Assembly: GCA_910580195.1 (NCBI GenBank)
Contig: CAJTWA010000024.1
Span: 1-61,445, forward strand
Direction: 5' to 3'
Length of the DNA: 61,445 nt
DNA from: an uncultured Lachnospiraceae bacterium
GTDB taxonomy: Bacteria; Bacillota; Clostridia; Lachnospirales; Lachnospiraceae
In this document: positions 51,736 to 60,803 of the stretch, piece by piece
How the letters are laid out: each line of letters begins with the position of its first letter
Numbering within the stretch: position 1 is the first letter of the stretch
Position numbers and translations under genes: made by a program
Notes under the pieces: generated by a model
Database searches by the model: none
Told to the model about the DNA's origin: nothing
What the model saw: only the letters and a program-made list of their open reading frames with translations

Positions 51736-52517
51736 TTCTGCTTCTTCCGGTACTCACTGGGCGTAACCTTATACCGCTCCTTGAACACCCGGTTAAAGGT
51801 CCTCTGGCTTTCAAACCCGCTGTCTAAGCAGATATCCAGCACTGTATCGCTGGTATGTTCCAGCCTGCCGGATGCATACCCCAGCCTCGCTTCATTGAGG
51901 TACTGGTTGAAATTGCAGTGGAAGGTCTTGGAAAATACCCGCGACAGCACATACTTGCTTACCCCTAAGTCCCGCGCCATGTCCCCTAAGGAAAACTGCT
52001 CCCTGAAATTCCCGGACACATAGGACACTGCCCGGTAAATCAGGTCGTCGCTGCCCACGCTGCTTTTTTCTGCCAGCTTCAGTTTCCCCATGCATCTGGC
52101 TAAAATAATCTGGACATATGCCTGTACCACCATCGGATCCTTTTCTTCCATCTGCAGGACTGCGCGGATGGCATAGGCAGCATCCGGCTCCAAATGCGCT
52201 TTCCCCACCACCGGGCATACCGGTGCGCTGGTTTGCAAGTTTTCTGTAAAAATATCTGTAAAAGACGGCGGGACGAGGATGTAGCCCGCTTGGTTTCCCC
52301 CTCCGGAAAACACTTGGTAATGGTGGATAATGTCTGGAAAAACAAGCCCGGCATCCCCTTGCTCCATATGGTACAATTCCTGCCCAACCCCCAGCTCCAG
52401 CGCCCCTTCTATCACGTATACAATTTCCAAAGCATGGTGCAGGTGGGGCGGCACATGCTTTGGCGTTCTCCTAACTGCATAAATTTCTTTCTTTGTTTCC
52501 TTCACTTTCAAATGCAC
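51717..52517 (-). CDS. AraC-family regulator with cupin sensor domain (lac locus, first)
   Basis: Regulator of 266 residues. A GTG start at 52517 is chosen, 8 bases after AAAGGAG. The N-terminal cupin domain (HLHHALEIVYVIEG, GDAGLVFPDIIHHYQVF) senses a sugar. The C-terminal double HTH (FSLGDMARDLGVSKYVLSRVFSK, VLDICLDSGFESQRTFNRVFKE) is complete. It faces the lacZ-GPH operon on the same strand but is separated from it by a divergent small transcript. Confidence 0.9.
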   Translation of the reverse strand: MHLKVKETKKEIYAVRRTPKHVPPHLHHALEIVYVIEGALELGVGQELYHMEQGDAGLVFPDIIHHYQVFSGGGNQAGYILVPPSFTDIFTENLQTSAPVCPVVGKAHLEPDAAYAIRAVLQMEEKDPMVVQAYVQIILARCMGKLKLAEKSSVGSDDLIYRAVSYVSGNFREQFSLGDMARDLGVSKYVLSRVFSKTFHCNFNQYLNEARLGYASGRLEHTSDTVLDICLDSGFESQRTFNRVFKERYKVTPSEYRKKQKGSLGL

Positions 52518-52662
52518 TGCTGCATCTCCTTTCCTTTTACGGATTCCTCCCATCCCAAAGTACGGCCGGCTTGGCGCCGGTTTCCTCCGCCTTCCCCATG
52601 GATTCCCCCGGACCTGCCAAGCATGGCCGCACTGCAAGATTTGTCTGCATTTTCTTATGATT

Positions 52663-52695
52663 TGGCAAGAATTCCGGGCCGCCTTGCCATATAAT
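52663..52695 (+). promoter_or_regulatory. Promoter with inverted repeat for the 25-codon small ORF
   Basis: A perfect TATAAT (52690-52695) lies directly after CTTGCCA (52683-52689), which pairs with TGGCAAG (52663-52669) as an inverted repeat across the -35 region. The -35 box itself is poor, suggesting an activator-dependent promoter. Confidence 0.55.
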
Positions 52696-52728
52696 TAACT
52701 TGCAGATGCGGAAAGGGGGAATTACAGC

Positions 52729-52806
52729 ATGAGAAAATTCAAAACATATATGGACGGCCTCTTGGCTTTCTACGAAGAATTTTTCAGCCATGTATACCAT
52801 GCGTAA
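52729..52806 (+). CDS. 25-residue small protein with its own transcript
   Basis: Small ORF starting MRKFKTYMDGLLAFYEEF and ending HVYHA. It is preceded by AAAGGGGG (spacing 9) and a perfect -10 box, and is followed within 20 bases by an intrinsic terminator. It is amphipathic and aromatic, with a basic N-terminus. I do not recognise it. The complete set of promoter, ribosome binding site, ORF and terminator in 190 bases makes a real transcript likely; whether the peptide or the RNA matters is open. Confidence 0.6.
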   Translation: MRKFKTYMDGLLAFYEEFFSHVYHA

Positions 52807-52822
52807 CCCGGCTGGAAGAAAA

Positions 52823-52856
52823 GACCACTTCACAGATGTGAAATGGTCCTTTTTTG
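52823..52856. terminator. Bidirectional terminator between the small ORF and the GPH transporter gene
   Basis: GACCACTTCACA pairs with TGTGAAATGGTC (52823-52848) with one mismatch and loop GA. CTTTTTTG follows on the plus strand, and TTTTCTT on the minus strand. Confidence 0.92.
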
Positions 52857-52863
52857 CTTTTTT

Positions 52864-54258
52864 CTACGGATGAAGCCCATGTTCCCTTTTGATTTTTTCA
52901 TTGGCCCCTTCCACATTCAACCTGGAAAGGACAAGCATAATCAGCACGTCAAAAATTAATGGCAGCCACAAGTACATAAACTGCATCATGGTAAGGGCTG
53001 ACTGGGGCTGCGTTGCATTTGTGCCCACATAGCCGCTGAATTCCAGCAGCCACCCGACCACTGCCGTCCCGATGCCGCCGCCGATTTTGACCCCAAGGGA
53101 CGTGCAGGAGTACATGGTCCCATCCACCCGTTTCCCTTGTGTCAGGTATGTGTACTCGGAACAGGAGGCAATGACTGCATTCATGTCGCCCTGCCAAGGC
53201 CCCTGCCCCAACGCTGCAAGCGCGGTAAACGCCATCATCAGCGGGATGCTCCCCATGTATCCGGCCACCACCACCAACGCCCTGCCGATTACGGCAATGA
53301 TGTAGCCCCTTAAGTTCAGCTTGTACATCCCCTTCCACTTGCCTACCAGCGTCGGCGTAAAGACCAGCGCGATGATAAGGGGGATGTTTACCGCCCATGC
53401 AAACTGCCCAAACAGGTTTTTATTTTTCAGCACCCAAGTCATGTAATAAATGCCTGCGCCAATCATTGCGCTGTAAAGCTGCTGCAGGATGTACGCCCCG
53501 CATATCATCAGGTAAAACTTGTTCTTCACAAGCAGCCGGAATGCCTGGGCCAGCCCATAATTGCCTTCCGCATCCGCTGCCTTACTCCCGTTTCCATCCT
53601 TCCCTTCTGCACTGCCGTTTAATTCCTCCTCAGGCAGTTCCTTGACAGAAAGGGCAGAAAGCGTATTTACCGCCAAGCCGGCCGCCGCATAAATAATTGC
53701 CACCAGCCTCCATGCCGCCGCATCCCCGCCGCACGCATCCACAAACCCCACGGTGATGGTCTGGATTAAGAGGCTTGTGGAAAATGCAAAGATGAAACGG
53801 TAGGAACCCATCTGCACCCGCTCCTTGCTGTTCTTCGTCACAAGGGAGGTAAGGGCGGAATACGCGATGTTGTTTGCCGTATAGAACACGCCGTTCAACA
53901 AGGTGTATGCGATGAAAAACCATGCATACTGCGCCGTTTTCCCAAGGCTTACAGGCACCGCAAAGCAGCATACCAGCGTTACGGCGCAGCCGATGTAGCC
54001 ATACAGCATCCATGGCCTTGCCTTCCCCATCTTACTGTGGGTCTTGTCAATCATGGAGCCGAAAAAGATATCCGTAAACCCGTCAAACAGCTTTGATACG
54101 GCAATCAATGTCCCCACCATCCCGGACGCCAAGCCGATGGTGTCCGTCAAATATACCATGACAAAGGACGTCAGGAAGGCATATACCACATTCCCCGCAA
54201 TATCCCCTGAGCCGTACCCCACTTTGTTATACCATTTTAAATACTTCTTTTCTTCCAT
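52864..54258 (-). CDS. GPH-family (MelB/LacS-like) sugar:cation symporter
   Basis: Glycoside-pentoside-hexuronide transporter of 464 residues with twelve predicted membrane helices. The start MEEKKYLKWYNKVGYGSGD follows AAGGAAGGG. Family motifs are GDIAGN near residue 20, DTIGLASG, FDGFTDIFFGSMIDKTHSKMGKARPW after helix 2 and a charged central loop (about 205-225). It has no C-terminal EIIA domain. It lies 38 bases after lacZ in one operon, so a beta-galactoside such as lactose is the likely substrate. Confidence 0.93.
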   Translation of the reverse strand: MEEKKYLKWYNKVGYGSGDIAGNVVYAFLTSFVMVYLTDTIGLASGMVGTLIAVSKLFDGFTDIFFGSMIDKTHSKMGKARPWMLYGYIGCAVTLVCCFAVPVSLGKTAQYAWFFIAYTLLNGVFYTANNIAYSALTSLVTKNSKERVQMGSYRFIFAFSTSLLIQTITVGFVDACGGDAAAWRLVAIIYAAAGLAVNTLSALSVKELPEEELNGSAEGKDGNGSKAADAEGNYGLAQAFRLLVKNKFYLMICGAYILQQLYSAMIGAGIYYMTWVLKNKNLFGQFAWAVNIPLIIALVFTPTLVGKWKGMYKLNLRGYIIAVIGRALVVVAGYMGSIPLMMAFTALAALGQGPWQGDMNAVIASCSEYTYLTQGKRVDGTMYSCTSLGVKIGGGIGTAVVGWLLEFSGYVGTNATQPQSALTMMQFMYLWLPLIFDVLIMLVLSRLNVEGANEKIKREHGLHP

Positions 54259-54296
54259 AACTTTTACCCTTCCTTTCACTTCGCCCACGGTACCTG

Positions 54297-57200
54297 CTAT
54301 ATTACAAATGGGACCAATACAAACCGGAACTGGAACGCTGCCTCATTAAACCGGTATTTTTCCAAAACCGCCGGGCCGCAGCTATTGGACCCAATGCCGT
54401 TCAATGCATAGTCCACGCAGAGCACGGTGCTGCCGGATTCCTCAAGCTCGTAATTATGCGCCGCCCGCTCCAGCTCTTCCTGCGTATAAACGGATGCGTT
54501 AAAGGAAAATGGCTGCCCGGATGCTGCTGCAATCCCAAACTGCCCGTTGGATACTTCCACATAATCGCAGTCAAAATGGCTCCCATTCTCCTGCGGGCGG
54601 ATGTAATCCTCATGCATTTCTTGGACCTTGGAATGGTAGCAGCCGTGCCTTGCGCCCTGATGCTTATCCCGGTAGCTTTCCTTTGGCCCCATCCCAAAAT
54701 AGCTGATATTTTCCAATTCCCTGCCAAGGAATAGGCGTACCCCAAACCGTGGGAGCTCTGGGAACTCTTCCTCTTTTTGCACGGACATGGCGGACGATAT
54801 CTTCCCGCTCCCGTCAATTTCCCATGTAATTTCCACATCTAAAATCTTCTGGACCGTTGCCGCAACGACTGCCAGATGCCCGCAAAACCGCACCCCATGC
54901 TGGTTCTGGAGCATTTTGATGCCGTAGGCCCTGGTATATGCCTCATCATAATGCGCCTTTTTCCATTCTTCCTTAAGATACCTGTCATTGTCCGTAGGCG
55001 CCCTCCAGATGTTCAGTTCCATGGGGCGGCTGAGGTAATCCCTGCCTGCAAACTGGATTCGCGTAAACAATCCGGTGCGCTTATCCAACCTATAGCAGAA
55101 ACTCTGGCCCTGCAATGTAATCTGCGTATCCGTTTCCTTTACGGCTATATCCCCGGAAACAAGCCCCTGCCCCAGGCCTTCCATATCTGCCTTTGGATGG
55201 GCTTGCACGGAAATATTCCCAGACACAGGCTCCTGCCCCAGACCTTCCGTATCTGCCTTTGGATGGGCTTGTACGGCTATATCCCCAGAAACATCCCCAC
55301 GCTCCAGCCATTTTACCGCCCTTTGGTTCCTTCCGTCCCCATTTGCAAGCTTCACCTCGTCAAAGCCCAATATATGGCCCCGCTCCACCAAGGGCAGTTC
55401 CTTTTTTAAGCGGTAGGTAAGGGTTAAGTACACCCGCCCCGACGCCGGGACCTGCAATTTCAGCTCCGCTTTCCCATCCTTATGGGGCGCTGCAGCTACA
55501 TCCGGCAATTTCCCCTGTTCTACCGTCAGGCCATCCTGCGCCATTTCATAAGAAATCTCCACATAGTCCTTCAAGTCGTCAAAGTCCATATAATTATGGA
55601 GTACTAGCTCCCCGCTGCCTGCATCGTAAGAAACGGCCCTTGCAGGGCGGTAAACATTTTTATATTCCAGCAGCCCGGTATGGGGCCTGCGGTCTGGGTA
55701 TACCAGCCCGTCCATGCAGAAATTCCCATCGTGGATGCGCTCCCCATGGTCGCCCCCATACTGGTAAATGGGAGCCCCATCCCCTGTTTTTCCATGGGCA
55801 ATGGCATGGTCGCACCATTCCCAGACAAAGCCTCCGCACATCCTGTCGTCGCTATGCACCATCTGGAAATAATCCTCCAAATCCCCCGGCCCGTTCCCCA
55901 TGCTGTGGCAGTATTCCACCAGCAGGAAGGGCTTGCTGCCGTCTTTCTGCAAATACTCTGAAATCTCTGCCAGCGATGGGTACATCCGGCTGTACAGGTC
56001 TAAATTTTCATAATTGTAAGTTACGCTGTAATTGCGGTACCTGGCACTTTCATACTGGGTCAGCCTATCCGGGTCAAATTTCTTTGTCCATTCCAGCGAT
56101 TTTTCAAAATTGCATCCGTAGGCGCTCTCATTCCCCATGGACCACATGACAATGCAGGGGCGGTTCTTATCCCTCTGCACCATAAGCTGCACACGGTCTA
56201 ACACCGCCTGTTCCCACGCCGGGTTGTCCGCAATCTCTTCATTCCAGCGGCTGAAACGGTTGGAATCCGTATCCTCTTTGCGGTACAGCATATACGGCCC
56301 ATGGGCTTCAAGGTCTGCTTCATCCACCACTAGGAAACCATACTTATCGCACATTTGGTAAAAATAAGGCGCATTGGGATAGTGGCTGGAACGGATGGCG
56401 TTAAAATTATGCTGTTTCATCAGGGCAAGGTCCGCCTTCACCTGTTCCACGCTGACGGCACACCCTGTTACCGGGTCAGAATCATGGCGGTTCACGCCGC
56501 GGAATTTGATTTTCTCCCCGTTAAAATAAATGGCAGCCCCCCGTACCTCAATTTCCCGGAAACCGATATGGTCCACGATGGCCTCATCCTGCGCTGCAAG
56601 GATTATGGTGTACAAATAGGGGTTTTCCGTATTCCAGAGAATAGGGTCCGGTACGGTAAGCCCCAGCCGGCCATCCTCCAAAATACTGCCTTCCGCCACA
56701 ACTGCGCCGTTCGGGTCCTCAATTGACACCTTTGTGTACACCGTCCCCCGAAAGGAAATGTCCACGTTCACCACAGCGTTCCCTTCTGTTAATTTTGTCG
56801 TGATGCGGTAATCCCTTACCGCCCGCCCGGGCCGCTTCAGCAAATATACGTCCCGGAAAATCCCGCTCATGCGGAACTTATCCTGATCCTCCAGATAAGA
56901 GCCGTCGCACCACTTGAGCACCAACACGGCAAGCCGGTTCTCCCCTTCCTTAAGAAAACCAGACACATCAAATTCACTTACCGCATGGGACACTTGGCTG
57001 TACCCCACATAGCTCCCGTTCAGCCATGCATAAAAGCAGCTGTCCACCCCTTCAAAGTTTAAAAACGCCTTTGGCGCCTTCCCATCTTCCTGATAAGAAA
57101 AAGTATGTACATATGCCCCGCAGGGAATATCCTGCGGCACGTAGGGCGGGTCAAAGGGAAACGGGTAGCGGATATTGGTGTACTGGTGGCTGTCATACCC

Positions 57201-57464
57201 AGCCATCTGCCATGTGCCGGGGACTGTAATTTTCCCAAACCCCGACGTATCATAGCCGATTCCATAAAACCCCTCCGGCACATCATAAATGCTCCCAAAA
57301 TACTGGAACTCCCACTCCCCATTCAGCATCTGCAGCCGGTCCGAGCCCTCGCGCCCCTCTGCCAAGCCATCCATCCTTTTGGATGCCGGGATGTAATAGG
57401 CTCTCGCAGGCTCTGTGTTCTCATGCAGCATGCCCAAGTCCTCATAGTAACGCGGCACAACCAT
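54297..57464 (-). CDS. lacZ: Beta-galactosidase, GH2, with an in-frame repeat insertion
   Basis: LacZ-type beta-galactosidase of 1055 residues, cytoplasmic. ATG 57464 is preceded by AAGGAGG. The order is a sugar-binding jelly roll, Ig-like domain, TIM barrel with acid/base E446 (MWSMGNES) and nucleophile E549 (GFVWEWCDH), a second Ig-like domain and the C-terminal beta-sandwich (Bgal_small_N). Between the second Ig-like domain and Bgal_small_N lies an insert of two and a third 22-residue repeats (VSG(D/N)I(A/S)VQAHPKAD then EGLGQ), period 66 bases (55141-55293). The catalytic parts are intact. It is the first gene of the lacZ-GPH operon and divergent from an AraC regulator. Confidence 0.96.
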   Translation of the reverse strand: MVVPRYYEDLGMLHENTEPARAYYIPASKRMDGLAEGREGSDRLQMLNGEWEFQYFGSIYDVPEGFYGIGYDTSGFGKITVPGTWQMAGYDSHQYTNIRYPFPFDPPYVPQDIPCGAYVHTFSYQEDGKAPKAFLNFEGVDSCFYAWLNGSYVGYSQVSHAVSEFDVSGFLKEGENRLAVLVLKWCDGSYLEDQDKFRMSGIFRDVYLLKRPGRAVRDYRITTKLTEGNAVVNVDISFRGTVYTKVSIEDPNGAVVAEGSILEDGRLGLTVPDPILWNTENPYLYTIILAAQDEAIVDHIGFREIEVRGAAIYFNGEKIKFRGVNRHDSDPVTGCAVSVEQVKADLALMKQHNFNAIRSSHYPNAPYFYQMCDKYGFLVVDEADLEAHGPYMLYRKEDTDSNRFSRWNEEIADNPAWEQAVLDRVQLMVQRDKNRPCIVMWSMGNESAYGCNFEKSLEWTKKFDPDRLTQYESARYRNYSVTYNYENLDLYSRMYPSLAEISEYLQKDGSKPFLLVEYCHSMGNGPGDLEDYFQMVHSDDRMCGGFVWEWCDHAIAHGKTGDGAPIYQYGGDHGERIHDGNFCMDGLVYPDRRPHTGLLEYKNVYRPARAVSYDAGSGELVLHNYMDFDDLKDYVEISYEMAQDGLTVEQGKLPDVAAAPHKDGKAELKLQVPASGRVYLTLTYRLKKELPLVERGHILGFDEVKLANGDGRNQRAVKWLERGDVSGDIAVQAHPKADTEGLGQEPVSGNISVQAHPKADMEGLGQGLVSGDIAVKETDTQITLQGQSFCYRLDKRTGLFTRIQFAGRDYLSRPMELNIWRAPTDNDRYLKEEWKKAHYDEAYTRAYGIKMLQNQHGVRFCGHLAVVAATVQKILDVEITWEIDGSGKISSAMSVQKEEEFPELPRFGVRLFLGRELENISYFGMGPKESYRDKHQGARHGCYHSKVQEMHEDYIRPQENGSHFDCDYVEVSNGQFGIAAASGQPFSFNASVYTQEELERAAHNYELEESGSTVLCVDYALNGIGSNSCGPAVLEKYRFNEAAFQFRFVLVPFVI
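55141..55293 (-). repeat. 66-bp in-frame tandem repeat inside lacZ
   Basis: Copies at 55141-55206 and 55207-55272 and a partial copy to 55293 share the words (G/A)TATCTGCCTTTGGATGGG. The frame is kept and the insert falls in a linker between domains. Confidence 0.9.
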
Positions 57465-57568
57465 AAGCCAATCCTCCTTCAATATGCATAATTTTGTACT
57501 TCCATTAAGCTCCCGCCAAGCCCTTCCATTGCTGCCCTTCTCTTCCGTTCACTTAATTTCTTGAAAAT

Positions 57569-57597
57569 ATCATATACTTTACCGTAAGATATGTCTA
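57569..57597 (-). promoter_or_regulatory. Promoter of lacZ
   Basis: On the minus strand TAGACA (57592-57597) and TATGAT (57569-57574) are 17 bases apart. The spacer contains the near-palindrome CTTACGGTAAAG, a possible operator. Confidence 0.68.
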
Positions 57598-57607
57598 TAA
57601 ACAGAAC

Positions 57608-57636
57608 TGGACAAAATATGCACAAAATGATACAAT
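57608..57636 (+). promoter_or_regulatory. Promoter of the divergent AraC-family gene
   Basis: TGGACA (57608-57613) and TACAAT (57631-57636) are 17 bases apart and end 22 bases before the ATG. The gap between the two divergent promoters is only 10 bases, so they probably compete. Confidence 0.68.
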
Positions 57637-57658
57637 TAGAAAAAAAGGAGGCATCCCA

Positions 57659-58513
57659 ATGTATATCAATTCCAGCTACAAAAACAATTCCGTCATAGAC
57701 TTCAAAGACAAAAGCAAGCCGCTGGTCGTAGGGAGCTGCGGGACCTACCGGCTCTCTTCCCACCCGAAGCTGCCAACTTACCGCCCAAGGGGCAGGCTGG
57801 ATTTCCAGATCATCTATGTTGCCTCCGGGCGCGCCTATTTCCATTTTGGCAGCCCCGAAAACGAAACCATTGTGCATGCCGGGAACATGGTATTGTTCCG
57901 CCCGAAGGAATTCCAGAAATATGAATACTATGGGGTTGATAAGACTGAAGTTTACTGGGTCCACTTTACAGGAAGTGACGTAAAGAATATCTTGAGAAAA
58001 TATGGGTTCCCCGATGACAGGCGTGTATTCCCTGTGGGGACCTCCATGGAATATGAACGTGTTTTCAAACGGATGATTTTAGAGCTGCAAAGACGCCAGA
58101 GCGATTATGAAGAAATGCTGGTGCTGCTTTTGCGGCATCTGCTGATTATTTTCCGCAGGGAATTAGCCAAAGGCCATGCTGCAAAAAATGAGTACTTAGA
58201 CCGCGAGATGGAGGCTGCCGTTTCCTACTTCCACGAGAATTATAACCGGGATATCAATATCGAAGCATATGCCGCCTCAAGGGGGATGAGCGTCAGTTGG
58301 TTTATACGGAACTTTAAAAAATACACTGGGACGTCCCCCATGCAGTTTGTTACCTCCATCCGCATCACAAATGCCCAGCTGCTGTTAGAAACTACCAGCT
58401 ATGCCGTCAATGAGGTAGCCCGGATTGTCGGGTACGGCAACCCGCTGTATTTCAGCCGGCTGTTCCGGAAACTGAAGGGGTACGCGCCTTCCCATTACCG
58501 GAAAAAGCCTTAA
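57659..58513 (+). CDS. AraC-family regulator with N-terminal sugar-sensing domain (lac locus, second)
   Basis: 284-residue AraC/XylS regulator and probable activator of the divergent lacZ-GPH operon. AAAGGAGG precedes the ATG. The AraC-type ligand domain (about 20-160; RPRGRLDFQIIYVASGRAYF, GNMVLFRPKEFQKYEYYG, VYWVHFTG) is followed by the double HTH (INIEAYAASRGMSVSWFIRNFKKYTG, VNEVARIVGYGNPLYFSRLFRK). Divergent AraC/lacZ pairs are common in Lachnospiraceae; the inducer is unproven. Confidence 0.93.
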   Translation: MYINSSYKNNSVIDFKDKSKPLVVGSCGTYRLSSHPKLPTYRPRGRLDFQIIYVASGRAYFHFGSPENETIVHAGNMVLFRPKEFQKYEYYGVDKTEVYWVHFTGSDVKNILRKYGFPDDRRVFPVGTSMEYERVFKRMILELQRRQSDYEEMLVLLLRHLLIIFRRELAKGHAAKNEYLDREMEAAVSYFHENYNRDINIEAYAASRGMSVSWFIRNFKKYTGTSPMQFVTSIRITNAQLLLETTSYAVNEVARIVGYGNPLYFSRLFRKLKGYAPSHYRKKP

Positions 58514-58638
58514 GGGCTGTTAAGGAATAACTTTTGCCAGGCCCGTGAACAAATGGAACACCCCGCTGCAAGCAACGGGGCCATCAAACCCATGAAAGAA
58601 TGGATAAGGGCTTTACACGTTATTAGGCTGTTTATTGG

Positions 58639-59580
58639 CTATTCCTCAGGCATCGGGTGCCAATCCTCTTTCGCTGCCTTAGTGGTTGCTATTTTGCTCT
58701 TATTCCCCGCATCATCCACAAGGCGGATGGAAAAGGTATCCCCCGCGTCAACCCGCATGATGCCAGGCAGGCCGTCCACATGGAACCCAAGATCCATCCC
58801 CTTTAAGGTTCCCATGTATTTCCATTTCCCCGCACCCTTTTTGCTATTGTGCCTGATATAGATATCGCAGCCAACCTCCCCTTTTACGTCAATCCAAGTG
58901 CAGTCATCCTCAAAGGTAAAGGCTACTTCCGGCTTCTTAGGGGGCGTGGCGTCTTTCACCTCTTTTACCACATAGGCGCTCCTACCGGCCTTATCTGCGG
59001 TATAAAATGTCAGTTTGGTTTCTGCTTTCTGCCTTGGGATGGAAAATTTCTGGTATCCGCTCTTTTTGTATCTGGCCTTTTTTATCAGCTTCGCGCCGTC
59101 CTTAATATAGAGTGTGTCCCCCTTTTGGGCATACACCCTTACGGAAGTAGATTTATCTGTCACTTCCCCGTCCACGATTGGCTTTTTCAGGGAAGGGCTC
59201 AGCTTCTTTTTGGAAACCGCGCCGTCGTCCTTCACCGTTTTTACCACAGCATACCCGGTAATCCCGTATTTTGTCGTCAAGGTGAATTTTAGCTTTGTAT
59301 GGGCTTTCTGCAAAGGCAGGCGTACCGTCTTCTTCCCTTCGCGCTGGTATGTTTTCTGGAAAATAACCTTTCCGCCACTTGTAATCTTCAAGGCCGTGCC
59401 GCCGTAAACGTATACCCGCACCTTATCTGTCTGGGTCGTAATCCTGCCGAACACGGTTGGCTCAAAGGATGCTTCCTTGGGCACGTCCCATTTGGCATAC
59501 ACATTTTGGGGATGTGCTGCTACGGTGATGAAAACAGCGGCTAAAAGGAACGCTGTGAAATATTGTCTGGTTTTTTTCAT
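58639..59580 (-). CDS. Secreted protein with Ig-like repeats
   Basis: Exported protein of 313 residues; AGGAGG precedes the ATG. A signal peptide (cut near VYA) is followed by three beta-rich repeats of about 80 residues. Their motifs include DKVRVYVYGG-x-LKI, TSVRVYAQKGDTLYIKDGAKLI and KA(H/E)TKL(K/T)F, similar to bacterial Ig-like domains (Big_6 type). A last domain (CTWIDVKGEVGCDIYI) follows. No anchor motif is seen. Probably an extracellular or cell-wall adhesive protein; function unknown. Confidence 0.85.
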   Translation of the reverse strand: MKKTRQYFTAFLLAAVFITVAAHPQNVYAKWDVPKEASFEPTVFGRITTQTDKVRVYVYGGTALKITSGGKVIFQKTYQREGKKTVRLPLQKAHTKLKFTLTTKYGITGYAVVKTVKDDGAVSKKKLSPSLKKPIVDGEVTDKSTSVRVYAQKGDTLYIKDGAKLIKKARYKKSGYQKFSIPRQKAETKLTFYTADKAGRSAYVVKEVKDATPPKKPEVAFTFEDDCTWIDVKGEVGCDIYIRHNSKKGAGKWKYMGTLKGMDLGFHVDGLPGIMRVDAGDTFSIRLVDDAGNKSKIATTKAAKEDWHPMPEE

Positions 59581-59680
59581 ATTGGCCTCCTGATTTCCTG
59601 CATGAATGGTTTATGCCCAATCCTGCCATTATAACTCCCACAAACAAATATATGCAGCCATGAAACAATACTTTTGCAAT

Positions 59681-60223
59681 TTAATACACTCTCCCATCGT
59701 TTGCAACAGTAAGTTTTACTGAATACTCTTTATTTTTGGAGTAATTAGACTTTGCATAAAAGCTGAACTTCACATAATTGGTTCCTGCTAACTTTCTTCT
59801 TTTGGTAACTGTTACCCCCTTTGGGCAATGTGTAACGTTCCCGCTTATTCCGGTTACCCTTACCCTGCCATTCCTAAATGAAAACGTCCCGCGGACATAA
59901 CACTTGATTTTTTCCCTTCTTGTTTTCCCTGTATAAATGTAAAATTCCTGTTCTTTCCTATAAGCAGCATCACCGCTGATGGTACTTCTGCTGCCTTTTG
60001 CGGATACTGCTGGCTTTTCAACGTTTACATATACTTTCTCTGTAATTTCATTCCCGCTTTCGTCTATATATGTTTTCTCCGATACCAAATAATCCTCATT
60101 GCCAGCCATTGCGGCTTCGCCTAAAGCAACCTCCTCTTCAAGTTCCGAAGCTTTGGCCTCTGTTGGTACAGATAATAACGTTAATGCAGCCATTGCAATT
60201 GCCAATAATCTTTTCGCCTTCAT
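59681..60223 (-). CDS. Small secreted protein
   Basis: 180-residue exported protein of unknown function. The start MKAKRLLAIAMAAL at 60223 follows AAGGAGG; an upstream in-frame start is disfavoured. Signal peptide cut near AKA. The mature part has an acidic N-terminus (ELEEEVALGEAA), a Ser/Arg stretch and a basic beta-rich C-terminal domain (about 100-180: YIYTGKTRREKIKCYVRG, VRVTGISGNVTHCPKGVTV). Two Cys residues could pair. It is preceded by VanZ-like and another secreted gene on the same strand. Confidence 0.82.
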   Translation of the reverse strand: MKAKRLLAIAMAALTLLSVPTEAKASELEEEVALGEAAMAGNEDYLVSEKTYIDESGNEITEKVYVNVEKPAVSAKGSRSTISGDAAYRKEQEFYIYTGKTRREKIKCYVRGTFSFRNGRVRVTGISGNVTHCPKGVTVTKRRKLAGTNYVKFSFYAKSNYSKNKEYSVKLTVANDGRVY

Positions 60224-60323
60224 TTTAACCTCCTTTTCCATCCCTATGTAATAAATTAATAATTTTGGGATTTTCCCACTTATGCTTTCATTCCACCCCA
60301 TCTACATCTGCAAAAATTACTGC

Positions 60324-60803
60324 CTAATACACCGTCTTTTCCACTTTCTTGCAAACCTTCTGGATTCGCAGGCATAACATAAGAACCACAAACCCGCAAG
60401 CAAACCCCACAAAGTTCAGGAGAATGTCATCCACATCAAAAAAGCCTACCATTGCTGCAAACTGGATGCCTTCTATTGCAAAATCAAACAGAAAAAAGTG
60501 CAGAAAATATACGAAAAAATGATATTTCCTGTTTAACGCAAGCGGATAGAGTATGCCAATTGGGATAAATACTGCAACATTTGCAACAAGGTTCCTCCAA
60601 ACTATCCATGGATTATCGCTCAAAACAACACTTCTAATCGTGTAGAACGGCTTTAGGTTTATGTTCCAAAACCCTCCTTCACGGCTATATGCAATAATGT
60701 CCCTTGTCCCTGCAATGTCACTGGCTTTGAACCAAAGCAAGAATAAGCTAAAAATATAAACCAGCAGCAATCCCCTTGCTAATCTCTTACGCTTACTTCC
60801 CAT
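60324..60803 (-). CDS. VanZ-like membrane protein
   Basis: 159-residue integral membrane protein with four or five helices and the VanZ-family pattern (NLKPFYTIRS, WRNLVANVAVFIPIGILYPL, IEGIQFAAMVGFFDVDDILLNFVGFACGF). Its start overlaps the stop of the secreted gene before it by 11 bases. VanZ gives low-level teicoplanin resistance in enterococci; most family members have no known role. Confidence 0.9.
   Translation of the reverse strand: MGSKRKRLARGLLLVYIFSLFLLWFKASDIAGTRDIIAYSREGGFWNINLKPFYTIRSVVLSDNPWIVWRNLVANVAVFIPIGILYPLALNRKYHFFVYFLHFFLFDFAIEGIQFAAMVGFFDVDDILLNFVGFACGFVVLMLCLRIQKVCKKVEKTVY

Noticed and set aside
57479..57964. 161-codon minus-strand ORF over the AraC gene start
   Set aside because: It covers both divergent promoters and the AraC N-terminus in antisense, so it is a shadow.
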